NCBI RefSeq assembly: GCF_023554995.1
Contig: NZ_JAMJPK010000003.1
Span: 62,001-126,000 of the forward strand
Reading direction: 5' to 3'
DNA length: 64,000 nucleotides
Source of the DNA: Halomonas gemina
Lineage (GTDB): Bacteria > Pseudomonadota > Gammaproteobacteria > Pseudomonadales > Halomonadaceae
Positions 25,045 through 35,279 of this stretch are shown here, piece by piece; position 1 is the first letter of the stretch, and each line of letters opens with the position of its first letter. Under the pieces are notes generated by a model. That model saw only the letters and a list, made by a program, of their open reading frames with translations. It did not search any database and was not told where the DNA came from. The position numbers and the translations under genes were made by a program.

Positions 25045-26241
25045 TCAGGCCCGGTCCCGTGGAGTCCCCAGGAGGCGCGGCTCCCAGCGACCATCGATAC
25101 GTTCCAGCCGTCGGTCGCAGCGGTGCTCCGCCGGACCGGTGCGCTGCCCGGGCAGCGCCTGCACGACACGCTCGCCCTGCTGGCGGAGCGTCTGCAGGAC
25201 CTCCGCCAGCCCCTCGCCCTCGGCCGGTGCCCAGATGCCGTCCGGCTCGGGCTCCGCAGGGGCCAGGGTGGCCAGCAGCTTGAGGTCCATGGAGAAGCCG
25301 GTGGCCGGGCGGGCGCGGCCGAAGGCGCGGCCGGTATCGTCGTAGCGCCCCCCCTTGACCAGCGCCTGGCTGTAGTGCGGCACATAGGCGGCGAACATCA
25401 TGCCGGTGTGGTACTGGTAGCCCCGCAGCTCGGCCAGATCGAAGTAGGGTTCGACCCCGGGGTACTCGGCGAGCACACCATCGACCAGGGCACGCAGCTG
25501 GTCCAGCGCCGCGCCCACGGCCTGGGGGGCCTCCTCGAAGGCCTCGCGAGCCGCCTCCAGCACCTCGAGCCCGCCGTGCAGGTCGCCCAGGGCGCGGAAC
25601 ATCGCCGCCAGCCCCGGATCGCGCACGCTCTCCTCCACCCGCGCCGCCAACTCGCCCGGCGACTTGAGGGCCAGGGCGTCGAACAGCGCACGCTCCTGTT
25701 CGGCATCCAACCCCGCGGCCTGTACCAGGCTACGGTAGATGCCGATATGACCCAGCGCCAGGTGGATCTCCGTCGCCCCGGCGGTCTCGAGACTGGCCAG
25801 TGCCAGGCGCAGGATCTCCAGGTCCGCCTCCAGGCCGGCGTGGCCGAACAGCTCCACGCCGACCTGCACCGGGCTGCGACCGCCCTGGTGCTGGTCGGCC
25901 TTGGCGCGCAGCACGTTGGTGCAGTAGCAGAGCCGCACCGGCCCCTGGCGACGCAGGGAGTGGGCATCCATACGCGCCACCTGGGGGGTGACATCGGCAC
26001 TCACCCCCATCAGGCGCCCGGTCATCTGGTCGGTCAGCTTGAAGGTCTGCAGATCGAGGTCGGTACCGGTGCCGGTGAGCAGCGAGTCCAGGAACTCCAC
26101 CGGCGGGGGCATCACCTGGTCGTAGCCCCAGCGGTGATAGAGGTCGAGCAGCGCGCGGCGCAGCTCCTCCATGCGGCTGGCCTGAGGCGGCAGTACCTCG
26201 TCCATGCCGTCGGGGAGCAGCCAGCGGTCAGCGATGGTCAT
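25045..26241 (-). CDS. hisZ: ATP phosphoribosyltransferase regulatory subunit
   Basis: This 398-residue protein is a catalytically inactive histidyl-tRNA-synthetase paralogue that pairs with short-form HisG to make the first histidine-pathway enzyme. It contains a class II aaRS core with LPDGMDEVLPP at the start and VQVGVELFGHAGLEADLEI, but the C-terminal anticodon-binding domain is missing, as expected for HisZ. The ATG at 26241 was chosen because an AGG lies 9 bp upstream; longer in-frame extensions run into the terminator at 26336-26360. Its location between hflC and purA is conserved in related genera. Confidence 0.93.
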   Translation of the reverse strand: MTIADRWLLPDGMDEVLPPQASRMEELRRALLDLYHRWGYDQVMPPPVEFLDSLLTGTGTDLDLQTFKLTDQMTGRLMGVSADVTPQVARMDAHSLRRQGPVRLCYCTNVLRAKADQHQGGRSPVQVGVELFGHAGLEADLEILRLALASLETAGATEIHLALGHIGIYRSLVQAAGLDAEQERALFDALALKSPGELAARVEESVRDPGLAAMFRALGDLHGGLEVLEAAREAFEEAPQAVGAALDQLRALVDGVLAEYPGVEPYFDLAELRGYQYHTGMMFAAYVPHYSQALVKGGRYDDTGRAFGRARPATGFSMDLKLLATLAPAEPEPDGIWAPAEGEGLAEVLQTLRQQGERVVQALPGQRTGPAEHRCDRRLERIDGRWEPRLLGTPRDRA

Positions 26242-26335
26242 GTCGTTCATCCTGCAAGACGATGGTTGGCCTGCGACGATGCCCGAGTCGCGCATGGCGT
26301 GCTGGCGAACGGGAGCGCCGGGGGTGGTGAGGCCA

Positions 26336-26360
26336 CAAAAAAACCGGGCCACGCCCGGTT
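26336..26360 (-). terminator. Intrinsic terminator between hflC and hisZ
   Basis: Read on the minus strand, AACCGGGC-GTG-GCCCGGTT is followed by a run of seven T residues in total, a textbook intrinsic terminator. It would separate the hfl transcript from hisZ-purA, or attenuate it. Confidence 0.85.
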
Positions 26361-26399
26361 GAAGGATTCTACCACGTTTGCGGGCCGGTTGAACCCCGG

Positions 26400-26425
26400 C
26401 CGGCGGGCGGCGCGCCGCCCGCCGG
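26400..26425. repeat. Perfect 26-bp GC palindrome after hflC
   Basis: CCGGCGGGCGGCG is followed directly by its exact reverse complement, just 5 bp past the hflC stop and about 40 bp before the T-tailed terminator. It probably protects or folds the mRNA end; two hairpins in tandem make read-through into hisZ less likely. Confidence 0.6.
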
Positions 26426-26430
26426 GGGCA

Positions 26431-27312
26431 TCACTCGCCTTCGCCCTGGGGGCTCTTGAGATACTGAAAGAAGTCGCTGGAGGGATCCAGCACCAGCATG
26501 TTGTCGTCCCCCGCGAAGCTGTCGCGATAGGCGTTGAGGCTGCGCCAGAAGCTGAAGAACTCCTCGTCCTTGCCGTAGGCCTCGGAGAAGATCGCCGCGG
26601 CCTCGGCGTCGCCCTCACCGCGCAGGGTCTCCGAGCGGGCACGGGCCTGGGCCAGCAGCACCTGGCGGCGGCGATCGGCATTGGCGCGGATGCGCTCGGC
26701 CTCCTCCTGGCCCTGGGCCCGCCACTCACGGGCCTGGCGTTCACGCTCGGAGCGCATGCGCTCGTAGACCGCCGAGGAGACATCCTCGGGCAGGTCGATG
26801 CGCTTGACCCGGATGTCGCGGATCGCCACGCCCAGCTCGTCACGCATCAGCGCATCGAGATCCTCGGTGGGCCCTGTCATCAGGTCATCGCGACGCTCGG
26901 CAATGATCTGCTGAAGGTTCAGGCGACCGAACTCGTTACGCAGGCTCTCGTCGACCCGCGGCTGGATGAGTCGACTGGCCATCAGCTCGTCGCCGGCCGT
27001 GGCCTCGTAGTAACGGGTCGGGTTGACCACCTGCCACTGGACGTAGGAGTCGACGATTACCGCCTTCTGCTCCAGGGTCAGGTAGCGACTGGGATCGGTA
27101 TCCAGCGTCAGCAGCCGGGTATCGAAGGTCCGCACCGTCTGGGTGATCGGTACCTTGAAGTGCAGGCCGGGCTGGATGTTCTCCTCGATGACCTCGCCGA
27201 AGCGCAGCTTGACCGCACGCTCGGTCTCGTCGACCACGTAGAGGCTGTTGCTGGCAAGCCACGCCACGGCGGCCAAGCCACCGACGATGAGCAGGGAACG
27301 ATTATTGATCAT
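26431..27312 (-). CDS. hflC: HflC, FtsH-associated SPFH membrane protein
   Basis: This 293-residue protein is anchored by one N-terminal membrane helix (about residues 5-20, from MINNRSLLIVGG) and has a periplasmic SPFH/band-7 domain with the ETERAVKLRFGEV segment. With HflK it forms the cage around FtsH that controls membrane-protein degradation. The coding region starts immediately after the hflK stop (TAA ATG), so the two are translationally coupled, and it is the last gene before the terminator. Confidence 0.95.
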   Translation of the reverse strand: MINNRSLLIVGGLAAVAWLASNSLYVVDETERAVKLRFGEVIEENIQPGLHFKVPITQTVRTFDTRLLTLDTDPSRYLTLEQKAVIVDSYVQWQVVNPTRYYEATAGDELMASRLIQPRVDESLRNEFGRLNLQQIIAERRDDLMTGPTEDLDALMRDELGVAIRDIRVKRIDLPEDVSSAVYERMRSERERQAREWRAQGQEEAERIRANADRRRQVLLAQARARSETLRGEGDAEAAAIFSEAYGKDEEFFSFWRSLNAYRDSFAGDDNMLVLDPSSDFFQYLKSPQGEGE

Positions 27313-28530
27313 TTAGCGGCCCTCCCTGCTGATACCACTGTTGCTGTTACTGCTGTTACTGCTGTTCGACTGGCTCGAGCGCATGCGCTCGAGCACGCGG
27401 GGATCCAGCCCATCGTTGCTACCCGACTGGTCAGCTGCACCGGATGTACCGGCACCACTGAGACGTTCCAGCGGCAGGACCATCAGCGGGCTGTTCTCGG
27501 ACACGTCGACCATGACCTTCGAGGTATTGCCGAACACCTCGCTAAGGGCATCGAGATACAGACGCTCACGCATGATCGACGGGGAGTCCTCGTACTGGCC
27601 AAGCAGCGCATTGAAGCGGCTGGCCTGGCCCTCGGCCTCGGCGACCACGGATTCGCGATAGCCCTGGCCCTGCTCGACGAGACGCTGCGCCTGGCCTTGG
27701 GCCTCGGGGATGATGGCGTTAGCGTAGGCGATGCCCTGGTTGATGGTACGCTGGCGATCCTCGCGGGCCCGGATGACATCGTCGAAGGCATCCTGCACAG
27801 CGTCGGGTGGCGCAGTAGACTCGACGTTGAGCGTCTGCAGCAGGATGCCTGTGCCGTAGTTGTCCAGATAGGACTGCAGGCGACTGGACACCGAGCTGCC
27901 GAGGATCTCGCGCCCGGAGGTCAGGATGTCGATCATGTCGGTCCCGCCGACCACGTGGCGCAGCGCCGAGTCCAGGGCGTTCTCGAGGCTAAGCTCGGGA
28001 TTGCGCACGTTGAGCACGTAATTCCGGGGATCGGCGACCTGGTACTGGGCCGACATTTCAACGGAGACGATGTTCTCGTCCTGGGTCAGCATCGACTGGG
28101 TCTGGGTAACCGAGCGCACACGGGTGACGTTGACCATGCGCACGTCGTCGATCAGCGGCGGGTTCCACTGCAGGCCGGGCGTGACGACCTCCTGGAACTC
28201 GCCGAAGCGCAGCACCACCCCGCGCTCGGACTGGTCGACCAGGTAGAAGCCCGAGGCCGCCCAGATGGCCAGGGCCACCACGATCAGCAGGCCCGGCAGG
28301 GTGAAGGCATTGCGCGGCTTGCCACCGCCGCCCTCGCCGCCGGAACCACCTTTCTTGCTCCCTCGGCCACCGAGCATGTTATTAAGTTTGTCCTGAAACT
28401 TCTTCAGGGCCTCGTCGAGGTCGGGCGGCCCTTGATTGCCGCCGCCCTTGCCCCCGCCGCCACTACCACCGCGGCCACCCCCGCTCCAGGGGTCGTGCTG
28501 GTTGCCACCGCCAGGCTCATTCCAGGCCAT
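27313..28530 (-). CDS. hflK: HflK, FtsH-associated SPFH membrane protein
   Basis: This 405-residue protein has a glycine-rich cytosolic N-terminus (about residues 1-70), one membrane helix (about 73-93), and a periplasmic SPFH domain including VDQSERGVVLRFGEF and a long helical part rich in Ala, Gln and Glu. It partners HflC in the FtsH-HflKC complex. The extreme C-terminus is a low-complexity Asn/Ser tail (SNSSNSSNSNSG) encoded by a 9-bp direct repeat, an unusual feature discussed in the findings. It is preceded by hflX. Confidence 0.95.
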   Translation of the reverse strand: MAWNEPGGGNQHDPWSGGGRGGSGGGGKGGGNQGPPDLDEALKKFQDKLNNMLGGRGSKKGGSGGEGGGGKPRNAFTLPGLLIVVALAIWAASGFYLVDQSERGVVLRFGEFQEVVTPGLQWNPPLIDDVRMVNVTRVRSVTQTQSMLTQDENIVSVEMSAQYQVADPRNYVLNVRNPELSLENALDSALRHVVGGTDMIDILTSGREILGSSVSSRLQSYLDNYGTGILLQTLNVESTAPPDAVQDAFDDVIRAREDRQRTINQGIAYANAIIPEAQGQAQRLVEQGQGYRESVVAEAEGQASRFNALLGQYEDSPSIMRERLYLDALSEVFGNTSKVMVDVSENSPLMVLPLERLSGAGTSGAADQSGSNDGLDPRVLERMRSSQSNSSNSSNSNSGISREGR

Positions 28531-28682
28531 ACGTCGTCTCCACTATGCGTTGCATCCCGCCACCAGGCGTGCCGGCGACGGACATCGGTTGCGATCCTGC
28601 GGGTATCGCCGGGCGCAGCCCGGCGTCCCATTTTTCATGTTATCGCGACTGGCCTGCCCGCCAGCGGACCGGACTCCTCGCA

Positions 28683-29999
28683 TCAGGTTTCCCACACCGG
28701 TGGCGCCTGCAGCGCCGACGGCAGGTAGTCGTCGGCGCGCTCGCCCAGTCGCGCCATCAGCTGCAGGAAGTCGCGCCGTGGCAGGCGCACCTCCAGCAGG
28801 GTATGCCCCTCGTCGTCGAAGCACTCCCCGCGCACCGCACCGAGGTCGTGCAGCCCGGCCCGCAGCCTGCCCTGCTCGGGCGCCAGGCAGAGCTCGAAAT
28901 CGATGATGTCATCGGCCAGGCACTCCGAGAGCGCCTGCTCCAGCAACTCGAGCCCCTTGCCATCACGTGCCGAGAGCCAGACCACCTCGGGCCGGCCCTC
29001 CCCGTCGCGCTCGATGCGCGGTGCGCTGTCGAGCAGGTCGATCTTGTTCATCACCTTGAGGGTCGGCACCTCCAGGGCGCCGATCTCGTCGAGCACCGCC
29101 TCGACCTGGGCGACGTTGAGTTCGCGGTCAGGATCGGCGGCGTCGATCACGTGCACCAGCAGCGAGGCCTCGGCGGCCTCCTGCAGGGTGGCGCGGAAGG
29201 CTTCGACCAGCTTGTGGGGCAGGTGACGGATGAAGCCCACGGTATCAGCGAGCACCACCGGCCCCACGTCCTCGATCTCCAGGCGGCGCAGCGTCGGGTC
29301 GAGGGTAGCGAAGAGCTGGTCGGCCGCATAGACCCGGGCAGAGGTCAGGGCGTTGAAGAGCGTGGACTTGCCGGCGTTGGTGTAGCCCACCAGCGAGACG
29401 CTGGGAATCTCTGCCCGGGAACGGGCCCGACGATTCTGGCTGCGCTGGCTGCGTACCTTGTCGAGTCGCTTGTGGATCGCCTTGATGCGGGCCCGCAGCA
29501 GGCGGCGGTCGGTCTCGAGCTGGGTCTCGCCCGGCCCGCGCAGGCCGATGCCGCCCTTCTGGCGCTCCAGGTGGGTCCAGCCTCGCACCAGCCGGGTCGA
29601 CATGTACTCGAGTTGGGCCAGCTCCACCTGCAGCTTGCCCTCGTGGGTCCGGGCGCGCTGGGCGAAGATGTCGAGGATCAGGCCGGTACGGTCGATCACC
29701 CGGCACTTGAGCTCGCGCTCCAGGTTGCGCTCCTGGGAGGGGCTCAGGCCATGGTTGAAGATCACCAGCTCGGCGTGATGCACGGCCTTCGCCTCGCGCA
29801 GCTCCTCGAGCTTGCCCGAGCCCACGAAGGTGCGGGAATCGGGGCGCTTGCGACTGCCGGTGATCAGGGTGGCCGGCTCCGCGCCGGCCGAACGCACGAG
29901 CTCGAGGAACTCACCCGCATCCTCGCGCTCCTGCTCGTCCTGGAAATCCACATGGACAAGGATCGCCGTCTCGCCGGCGTCGGGACGTTCAAAAAACAA
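28683..29999 (-). CDS. hflX: Ribosome-splitting GTPase HflX
   Basis: This 438-residue GTPase dissociates stalled or heat-damaged 70S ribosomes. It has the N-terminal HflX domain with GSGKLEEL and the glycine-rich GPGETQLETDRRLL stretch, then the G domain with P-loop GYTNAGKSTLFN (about residues 207-218), a DTVGFI G3 motif and the NKID G4 motif. It lies 8 bp after hfq and 152 bp before hflK in the conserved hfq-hflX-hflK-hflC order. Confidence 0.96.
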   Translation of the reverse strand: MFFERPDAGETAILVHVDFQDEQEREDAGEFLELVRSAGAEPATLITGSRKRPDSRTFVGSGKLEELREAKAVHHAELVIFNHGLSPSQERNLERELKCRVIDRTGLILDIFAQRARTHEGKLQVELAQLEYMSTRLVRGWTHLERQKGGIGLRGPGETQLETDRRLLRARIKAIHKRLDKVRSQRSQNRRARSRAEIPSVSLVGYTNAGKSTLFNALTSARVYAADQLFATLDPTLRRLEIEDVGPVVLADTVGFIRHLPHKLVEAFRATLQEAAEASLLVHVIDAADPDRELNVAQVEAVLDEIGALEVPTLKVMNKIDLLDSAPRIERDGEGRPEVVWLSARDGKGLELLEQALSECLADDIIDFELCLAPEQGRLRAGLHDLGAVRGECFDDEGHTLLEVRLPRRDFLQLMARLGERADDYLPSALQAPPVWET

Positions 30000-30007
30000 T
30001 CAATACC

Positions 30008-30253
30008 TCACGCATCAGGGTCCGGCTGCGCGTCCGGGGCCGGCAAGCGCACGTTGCGCGACGGCACCACGGTGGAGATGGCATGCTTGTAGACCATCTG
30101 GCTGACGGTGTTGCGCAGCAGGATGACGAACTGGTCGAAGGACTCGATCTGGCCCTGCAGCTTGATGCCGTTGACCAAAAAAATCGATACCGGAATGCGC
30201 TCCTTGCGCAGGATGTTCAGGTACGGGTCTTGAAGGGACTGCCCTTTGGACAT
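30008..30253 (-). CDS. hfq: RNA chaperone Hfq
   Basis: This 81-residue Sm-like protein forms a hexamer that pairs small RNAs with mRNAs. The conserved [13 protein letters not shown] start, the [15 protein letters not shown] Sm1 motif and the Sm2 motif with [13 protein letters not shown] are all present. The C-terminal tail after the Sm core is short (about 13 residues, Pro- and Asp-rich). GGGAG lies before the start. It begins the hfq-hflX-hflK-hflC operon, 124 bp after miaA. Confidence 0.97.
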   Translation of the reverse strand: MSKGQSLQDPYLNILRKERIPVSIFLVNGIKLQGQIESFDQFVILLRNTVSQMVYKHAISTVVPSRNVRLPAPDAQPDPDA

Positions 30254-30377
30254 GTTACTCTCCCTGAAGTGTCTCTGGGGGTTGATGTTATGTCGGTCTT
30301 CGTCGCGCCCGCCAGGGGGGCAACGCTGGATACCCTGAGGGGCCTGTTCACCCGGCCACCGAAAGGCCCATCTTACG

Positions 30378-31316
30378 CTAAGTGCCGAATTCGCGCACGA
30401 GATTCAATATCTCGCCCAGGGGGTCGGGGCCCTGGCTGTCGACCCAGTGCAGCCCCGGCCAGCTGCGCATCCAGGTCAGCTGGCGCTTGGCCAGCTGGCG
30501 GGTCGCGATGATCCCGCGACGCTCGAGCTCGTCACGTCCGAACTCGCCCTCCATGCAGGCCCATGCCTGACGATAGCCCACGCTCTTCATGGCGGGCAGT
30601 GAGGCGGCGAGGTCGCCGCGCGCCTTCAGGGCCGCCACCTCGTCGATGAACCCGGCGTCGAGCATCGCCGTGAAGCGCTGGGCGATGCGCGCATGGAGCA
30701 CGCCACGGTCGAAGGGCGCGAGGCCTATCGACAGCGTGCGCCAGGGAAAGGTTTCACGGCGCTGCTCGGCCCACAGCTCGGTCAGCGTGCGACCACTGGC
30801 GCGATGGACCTCCAGCGCCCGCATCAGCCGCTGGGGATCATTGGGATGGATGCGCGCCGCCGAGACCGGATCGACCCGGGCCAGCTCCGCATGCAGCGCC
30901 GCCAGGCCATGACGCGCCACCCTGTCCTCCAGCTCGGCGCGCACCGCGGGGTCCGCGGCGGGCAGGTTGGCCACCCCCTCGAGCAGGTGCTTGAAGTACA
31001 TCATGGTGCCGCCCACCAGCAGCGGAACCCGGCCGGCGATGCCGATCGCGCGCATCTCGCGCAGGGCGTCCTCACGGAAGTCGGCGGCGGAATAGGGCTC
31101 GGCCGGGTCGCGGATGTCGATCAGCCGGTGCGGCGCCCGGGCCAGCTCCTCGGGCGAGGGCTTGGCGCTGCCGATGTCCATGCCGCGGTAGACCATTGCC
31201 GAATCGACGCTGACCAGTTCGCAGCCCAGCCGCTCGTGCAGCGCGATGGCCAGGTCGGTCTTGCCGGCGGCGGTGGGCCCCATCAGCAGGATGGCGGGGG
31301 GGCGCGAATCGATCAT
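30378..31316 (-). CDS. miaA: tRNA dimethylallyltransferase
   Basis: This 312-residue enzyme transfers a dimethylallyl group to A37 of tRNAs reading UNN codons, the first step of ms2i6A formation. The P-loop [15 protein letters not shown] is near residues 13-27, with the [16 protein letters not shown] substrate motif following. The start at 31316 leaves 5 bp after the mutL stop; a longer reading frame would extend into mutL. It continues the amidase-mutL-miaA-hfq order common in gammaproteobacteria. Confidence 0.95.
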   Translation of the reverse strand: MIDSRPPAILLMGPTAAGKTDLAIALHERLGCELVSVDSAMVYRGMDIGSAKPSPEELARAPHRLIDIRDPAEPYSAADFREDALREMRAIGIAGRVPLLVGGTMMYFKHLLEGVANLPAADPAVRAELEDRVARHGLAALHAELARVDPVSAARIHPNDPQRLMRALEVHRASGRTLTELWAEQRRETFPWRTLSIGLAPFDRGVLHARIAQRFTAMLDAGFIDEVAALKARGDLAASLPAMKSVGYRQAWACMEGEFGRDELERRGIIATRQLAKRQLTWMRSWPGLHWVDSQGPDPLGEILNLVREFGT

Positions 31317-31321
31317 GCTTG

Positions 31322-33277
31322 CTACTGCCCCCTCAGAAAGAGGCGGTCCAGCTCCTTCATGCTCATCTCGGTCCAGGTGGGACGACCGTGGTTGCACTGG
31401 CCACTGCGCTCGGTGCGTTCCATGTCGCGCAGCAGGGCATTCATCTCCTCAAGCCCCAGCTGGCGATTGGCCCGCACGCTGCCGTGACAGGCCATGGTCG
31501 CCAGCAGCTCGTTGATGCGCGCCTCGAGCCGGTCGGAGCGACCGTAGCGCTCCAGGTCGGCGAGCATGTCACGCACCAGCGGCTCCACGTCGGCGTCGGC
31601 GAGCAGCACCGGGACCTGGCGTACCAGCAGGGTCTCGGGGCCGGCCACGTCGAGCTCCACGCCGAGGCGCGCGAAGGCGTCATGCTCGGCCTCGGCGGTG
31701 GCCACCTCGGCGGGGCTCGCCGCCAGCGATACCGGCACCAGCAGCGGCTGGGCCTGCAACCCACGTTCACCCCCGTCGCCGCCGTGGACCTGGGCCTTCA
31801 TCCGCTCATAGACGATGCGCTCGTGGGCGGCGTGCATATCCACCACCACCAGGCCGCGCTCGGTCTGGGAAAGGATGTAGACCCCGTGCAGCTGCGCCAC
31901 GGCATAGCCCAGAGGCGGCGCGCGGGTGGTATCCTCCTCGGGCATCGCCGGGCGCGGGGTCCCGGACGCCTGCGGGGCGCGACGCTCCTCGAGGGCCACG
32001 CCCGCGGCGCTACCGCCGGGCGCCGGGGCGGCCGGCTGCGGGGTCAGCAGACGCTCCTCGTGATCCGGATGCAGCGCCCGATAGCCCTCCATAAAGGCCC
32101 GAACGCGGTCGGGCGTCACGCCATCACGGCCCCCCTCGCGCACGTCTTCTCGGCCGGGCAACGCCATCGGCTGCTGCTGCCAGGCCGGCGCCGCCTCGCG
32201 CACGCCGTCCGCCGCCTCAGGCGCTTCGCGCGCATCATCGTGGTGCTCGCCCCCCTCGCCGGGCCGGGCCTCGCCCAGCGCGCGGTGCAGGCTCGAGAAC
32301 AGGAAGTCGTGGACCATGCGCCCGTCGCGGAAGCGCACCTCATGTTTGGTGGGATGGACGTTGACGTCCACCACTCTGGGGTCGACCTCGAGGTAGAGCA
32401 CGAACACCGGATGGCGACCATGGAAGAGCACGTCGCGGTAGGCCTGACGGATGGCATGGGCGACCAGGCGGTCGCGCACCACGCGGCCGTTGACGAAGAA
32501 GTACTGCTGGTCGGCCTGGGCCCGGGAGTGGGTCGGTAGCCCGACCCAGCCCCACAGGCGCAGGCCCCCCACCTCCAGGTCCAGGTGCAGGGCGTTCTCC
32601 AGGAAGGCCTTGCCGAGCAGGGAGGCAAGACGACGCTCCCGGGCCACCGGGTCATCGCCCGCCGGCAGCTGGTGAAGGGTCTTGTGGTTGTGGCGCAGCA
32701 CCCAGCCGATGTCGAAGCGCGACAGCGCCTGGCGCCGGAAGGCCTCCTCGACGTGACCGAACTCGGTCTTCTCGGTGCGCATGAACTTGCGCCGTGCCGG
32801 CGTATTGAAGAAGAGGTCACGCACCGTCACCGAGGTGCCGCGAGGGTGCGGGGCCGGGGTCACGCGGGGCTCCATGCGACGCCCCTCGGCCACCACGCGC
32901 CAGCCGCTGCGCGGGTCCTCGTCGGTATTGGAGACCAGCTCAAGGCGCGCCACCGAGCTGATCGAGGCCAGCGCCTCGCCGCGAAAACCGAGGCTGACCA
33001 CCCCCTCGAGCTCCTCCAGGGAGACGATCTTGCTGGTGGCGTGGCGCGACAGTGCCAGCGGCAGGTCGGCCTCACCGATGCCGCTGCCATCGTCCCTCAC
33101 CCGGATCGTCCGGGCCCCGCCGTTCTCCAGCTCGACCTCGATGCGTCGGCTGCCGGCATCGATGGCGTTCTCCACCAGCTCCTTGACCACCGACGCCGGC
33201 CGCTCGACCACCTCGCCGGCGGAAATCTGGTTGGCCAGGCGGGGGTCGAGGATCTGGATGTGTCGCTGCTCTGCCAT
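31322..33277 (-). CDS. mutL: DNA mismatch repair protein MutL
   Basis: This 651-residue protein has an N-terminal GHKL ATPase ([21 protein letters not shown] and [13 protein letters not shown] visible), a Pro/Gly/Ala-rich linker (about residues 340-450), and a C-terminal dimerisation domain. That domain holds [12 protein letters not shown], which fits the endonuclease motif DQHA-x2-E-x4-E with Met for Gln, and a CNHGRPTW motif near the end. It therefore looks like a nicking-type MutL, as in Pseudomonas, rather than the E. coli type. The start at 33277 matches the family; an in-frame codon at 33322 is less likely. Confidence 0.95.
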   Translation of the reverse strand: MAEQRHIQILDPRLANQISAGEVVERPASVVKELVENAIDAGSRRIEVELENGGARTIRVRDDGSGIGEADLPLALSRHATSKIVSLEELEGVVSLGFRGEALASISSVARLELVSNTDEDPRSGWRVVAEGRRMEPRVTPAPHPRGTSVTVRDLFFNTPARRKFMRTEKTEFGHVEEAFRRQALSRFDIGWVLRHNHKTLHQLPAGDDPVARERRLASLLGKAFLENALHLDLEVGGLRLWGWVGLPTHSRAQADQQYFFVNGRVVRDRLVAHAIRQAYRDVLFHGRHPVFVLYLEVDPRVVDVNVHPTKHEVRFRDGRMVHDFLFSSLHRALGEARPGEGGEHHDDAREAPEAADGVREAAPAWQQQPMALPGREDVREGGRDGVTPDRVRAFMEGYRALHPDHEERLLTPQPAAPAPGGSAAGVALEERRAPQASGTPRPAMPEEDTTRAPPLGYAVAQLHGVYILSQTERGLVVVDMHAAHERIVYERMKAQVHGGDGGERGLQAQPLLVPVSLAASPAEVATAEAEHDAFARLGVELDVAGPETLLVRQVPVLLADADVEPLVRDMLADLERYGRSDRLEARINELLATMACHGSVRANRQLGLEEMNALLRDMERTERSGQCNHGRPTWTEMSMKELDRLFLRGQ

Positions 33278-33318
33278 GTCGCTCCGAGAGTTGCGGGTCT
33301 GAAGAGTGGGCACCGGCC

Positions 33319-34779
33319 TCACGACCGGGGGATGCGCAGCACCTGCCCGACCCGGATCACGTCGCCGTTGAGCTCGTTGGCCTGCTTGAGCTGGGCCACC
33401 GGAACGCCATGACGGGCCGCGATCTCCGAGAGGGTGTCGCCGGGCTGGATGCGATACTCGTTGCCCTCGGGGCTGCGGTTGCGGTCACGCTGCCAGGCCA
33501 GCAGGCTCGCCGGTGGCGGGTTGCGCTGGAAGTGGCCGCGGATGCCGCCGAACAGCGCCTCGACCATCCGCTGCTGATAGCCGCCGTCGCGCAGCCGACG
33601 CTCCTCGTCGGGGTTGGAGATGAAGCCGGTCTCGACCAGCAACGAGGGGATGTCCGGCGACTTGAGCACCATGAAGCCGGCCTGCTCGACCCGCGACTTG
33701 TGCAGCCGGTTGACCCGCCCGAGCTGGTCGAGCACCTGGCCGCCGATGGTCAGGGAGTCGTTGAGGGTCGCCGTCATGGTCAGGTCGAGCAGTACGCCCC
33801 GCAGCACCTCGTCCTTGTCGTCCAGCGACAGGCTGCCGTCGACCCCGCCGATCAGGTCGGCCTCGTTCTCGCTGGCGGCCAGCCACTGGGCGGTCTCGGA
33901 GGTGGCCCCCCGCTGGGAGAGGGCATAGACCGAGCTGCCGTTGGGCCGCGGGCTGGTGAAGGCATCGGCATGGATCGACACGAAGAAATCGGCCTTCTGT
34001 TCACGGGCGATGCGGGTCCGTTGGCGCAAGCCGACGTAGTAGTCGCCATCGCGGATCATTACCGCCCGGAACCCCTCCGCGGCGTTGACCAACCGCGCCA
34101 GGCGCTTGGCCATCTCCAGCACGACATCCTTCTCGCGGGTGCCCGCGGGGCCGATCGCCCCCGGGTCCTCGCCGCCATGACCGGCATCGATGGCGATGAT
34201 GATGTCGCGTTTGGGGTGCGGCTGGGACGACTCCAACACCGGAGCGGCGGCAATGTCGGACGGGTCGCGGCCCTGTGCCACCGCCTCGCTGCGGGCACGC
34301 TCGGCGGCGATCTCCTGCTCGCGGATCATCGCCTCGATGGGATCGATGGGGTCCTCCACGGCGCTCTCGCCGGGGTACTCCAGGTCCACCACCAGGCGAT
34401 GGCCGTACTGGTCGTTGGGCGCCAGGGTAAAGTGGCGGGGCTCGACCTCCCGCTCGAGTTCCAGCACCACCCGCAGGCCATTGCCGTCGCGCACGCCGGT
34501 GCGCAGGGTGCTGATGGCGCTCCCTTCGAGGTCCAGCCGGTCGACGCTGGCATTGAGCTGACTGTCGTCGAGGTCAATCACCAGGCGTCGCGGGTTGTCG
34601 AGACTGAAGACATTGGCCCGCGCCGGGGAGGAGAGGTCGAAGACCAGGCGCGCATGGTCGGGCGCCGCCCAGAGGCGGAGGTTATCGACGCTGGCGGCAT
34701 CGGCCAGGCCGCTGGCCAGCCACAGTGCCAGCCCTGCGAGCCCGACCAGCAGGCGTCCTAGCGGTCTGGTGCGTGTCAT
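33319..34779 (-). CDS. N-acetylmuramoyl-L-alanine amidase (AmiB/AmiC type) with LysM
   Basis: This 486-residue periplasmic enzyme cleaves septal peptidoglycan during daughter-cell separation. It has a signal peptide (about residues 1-28), an AMIN domain (about 30-130), an Amidase_3 catalytic domain (about 190-415, zinc-ligand region [16 protein letters not shown] and later [12 protein letters not shown]), and a single C-terminal LysM ([18 protein letters not shown]). The AMIN plus LysM layout is AmiB-like. It overlaps tsaE by 4 bp and precedes mutL by 41 bp. Confidence 0.93.
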   Translation of the reverse strand: MTRTRPLGRLLVGLAGLALWLASGLADAASVDNLRLWAAPDHARLVFDLSSPARANVFSLDNPRRLVIDLDDSQLNASVDRLDLEGSAISTLRTGVRDGNGLRVVLELEREVEPRHFTLAPNDQYGHRLVVDLEYPGESAVEDPIDPIEAMIREQEIAAERARSEAVAQGRDPSDIAAAPVLESSQPHPKRDIIIAIDAGHGGEDPGAIGPAGTREKDVVLEMAKRLARLVNAAEGFRAVMIRDGDYYVGLRQRTRIAREQKADFFVSIHADAFTSPRPNGSSVYALSQRGATSETAQWLAASENEADLIGGVDGSLSLDDKDEVLRGVLLDLTMTATLNDSLTIGGQVLDQLGRVNRLHKSRVEQAGFMVLKSPDIPSLLVETGFISNPDEERRLRDGGYQQRMVEALFGGIRGHFQRNPPPASLLAWQRDRNRSPEGNEYRIQPGDTLSEIAARHGVPVAQLKQANELNGDVIRVGQVLRIPRS

Positions 34780-35279
34780 TGCGCCGTCTCACCCTTCCTT
34801 TCCAGGATCCAGCCGGCCAACGCCGGCATCGCCGCCAGACACTCCAGCACCGCCCGGCCGTGGTCGCTTCCGGCCATCAGTGTCGCCTCGCGCCCGCTGC
34901 CGGCCAGCCGCAGGACCACCTCCAGGTCCGGAGGCGGCAGCCAGCCTTCGCCCCGCTCGGGCCACTCGATCACGCAGAGCGCATCCTCGGCGAGCAGATC
35001 GCGGCCGCCGATGAACTCCAGCTCCTCGGGGTCGCCCAGGCGATAGAGGTCGAAGTGGTGCACCAGGACCCCGTCCAGCTCGTAGGGCTCCACCAGGGTG
35101 TAGGTGGGGCTCTTGACCGCCCCCCGGTGGCCGCAGGCCCGCAGGATGCCCCGTGTCAGGGTGGTCTTGCCGGCTCCGAGCTCGCCGGTCAGGTGCACGC
35201 GACCATGACCCTCCAGGGCCCGCCCCAGGCACTCGCCGAAGGCGACCTGGCGGTCTTCGTCATCGAGTCGCAGCTGCAT
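34776..35279 (-). CDS. tsaE: tRNA threonylcarbamoyladenosine biosynthesis ATPase TsaE
   Basis: This 167-residue protein is the ATPase that works with TsaB-TsaD in making t6A37 of tRNA. The P-loop GELGAGKTTLTRGIL is near residues 33-47, followed by VKSPTYTLVEPYE and HFDLYRLGDPEEL, all typical. Its start lies inside the end of nnr (20-bp overlap) and its stop overlaps the amidase start by 4 bp, so the three genes are tightly coupled. Start chosen at MQLRLDDEDR, where homology begins. Confidence 0.94.
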   Translation of the reverse strand: MQLRLDDEDRQVAFGECLGRALEGHGRVHLTGELGAGKTTLTRGILRACGHRGAVKSPTYTLVEPYELDGVLVHHFDLYRLGDPEELEFIGGRDLLAEDALCVIEWPERGEGWLPPPDLEVVLRLAGSGREATLMAGSDHGRAVLECLAAMPALAGWILERKGETAQ

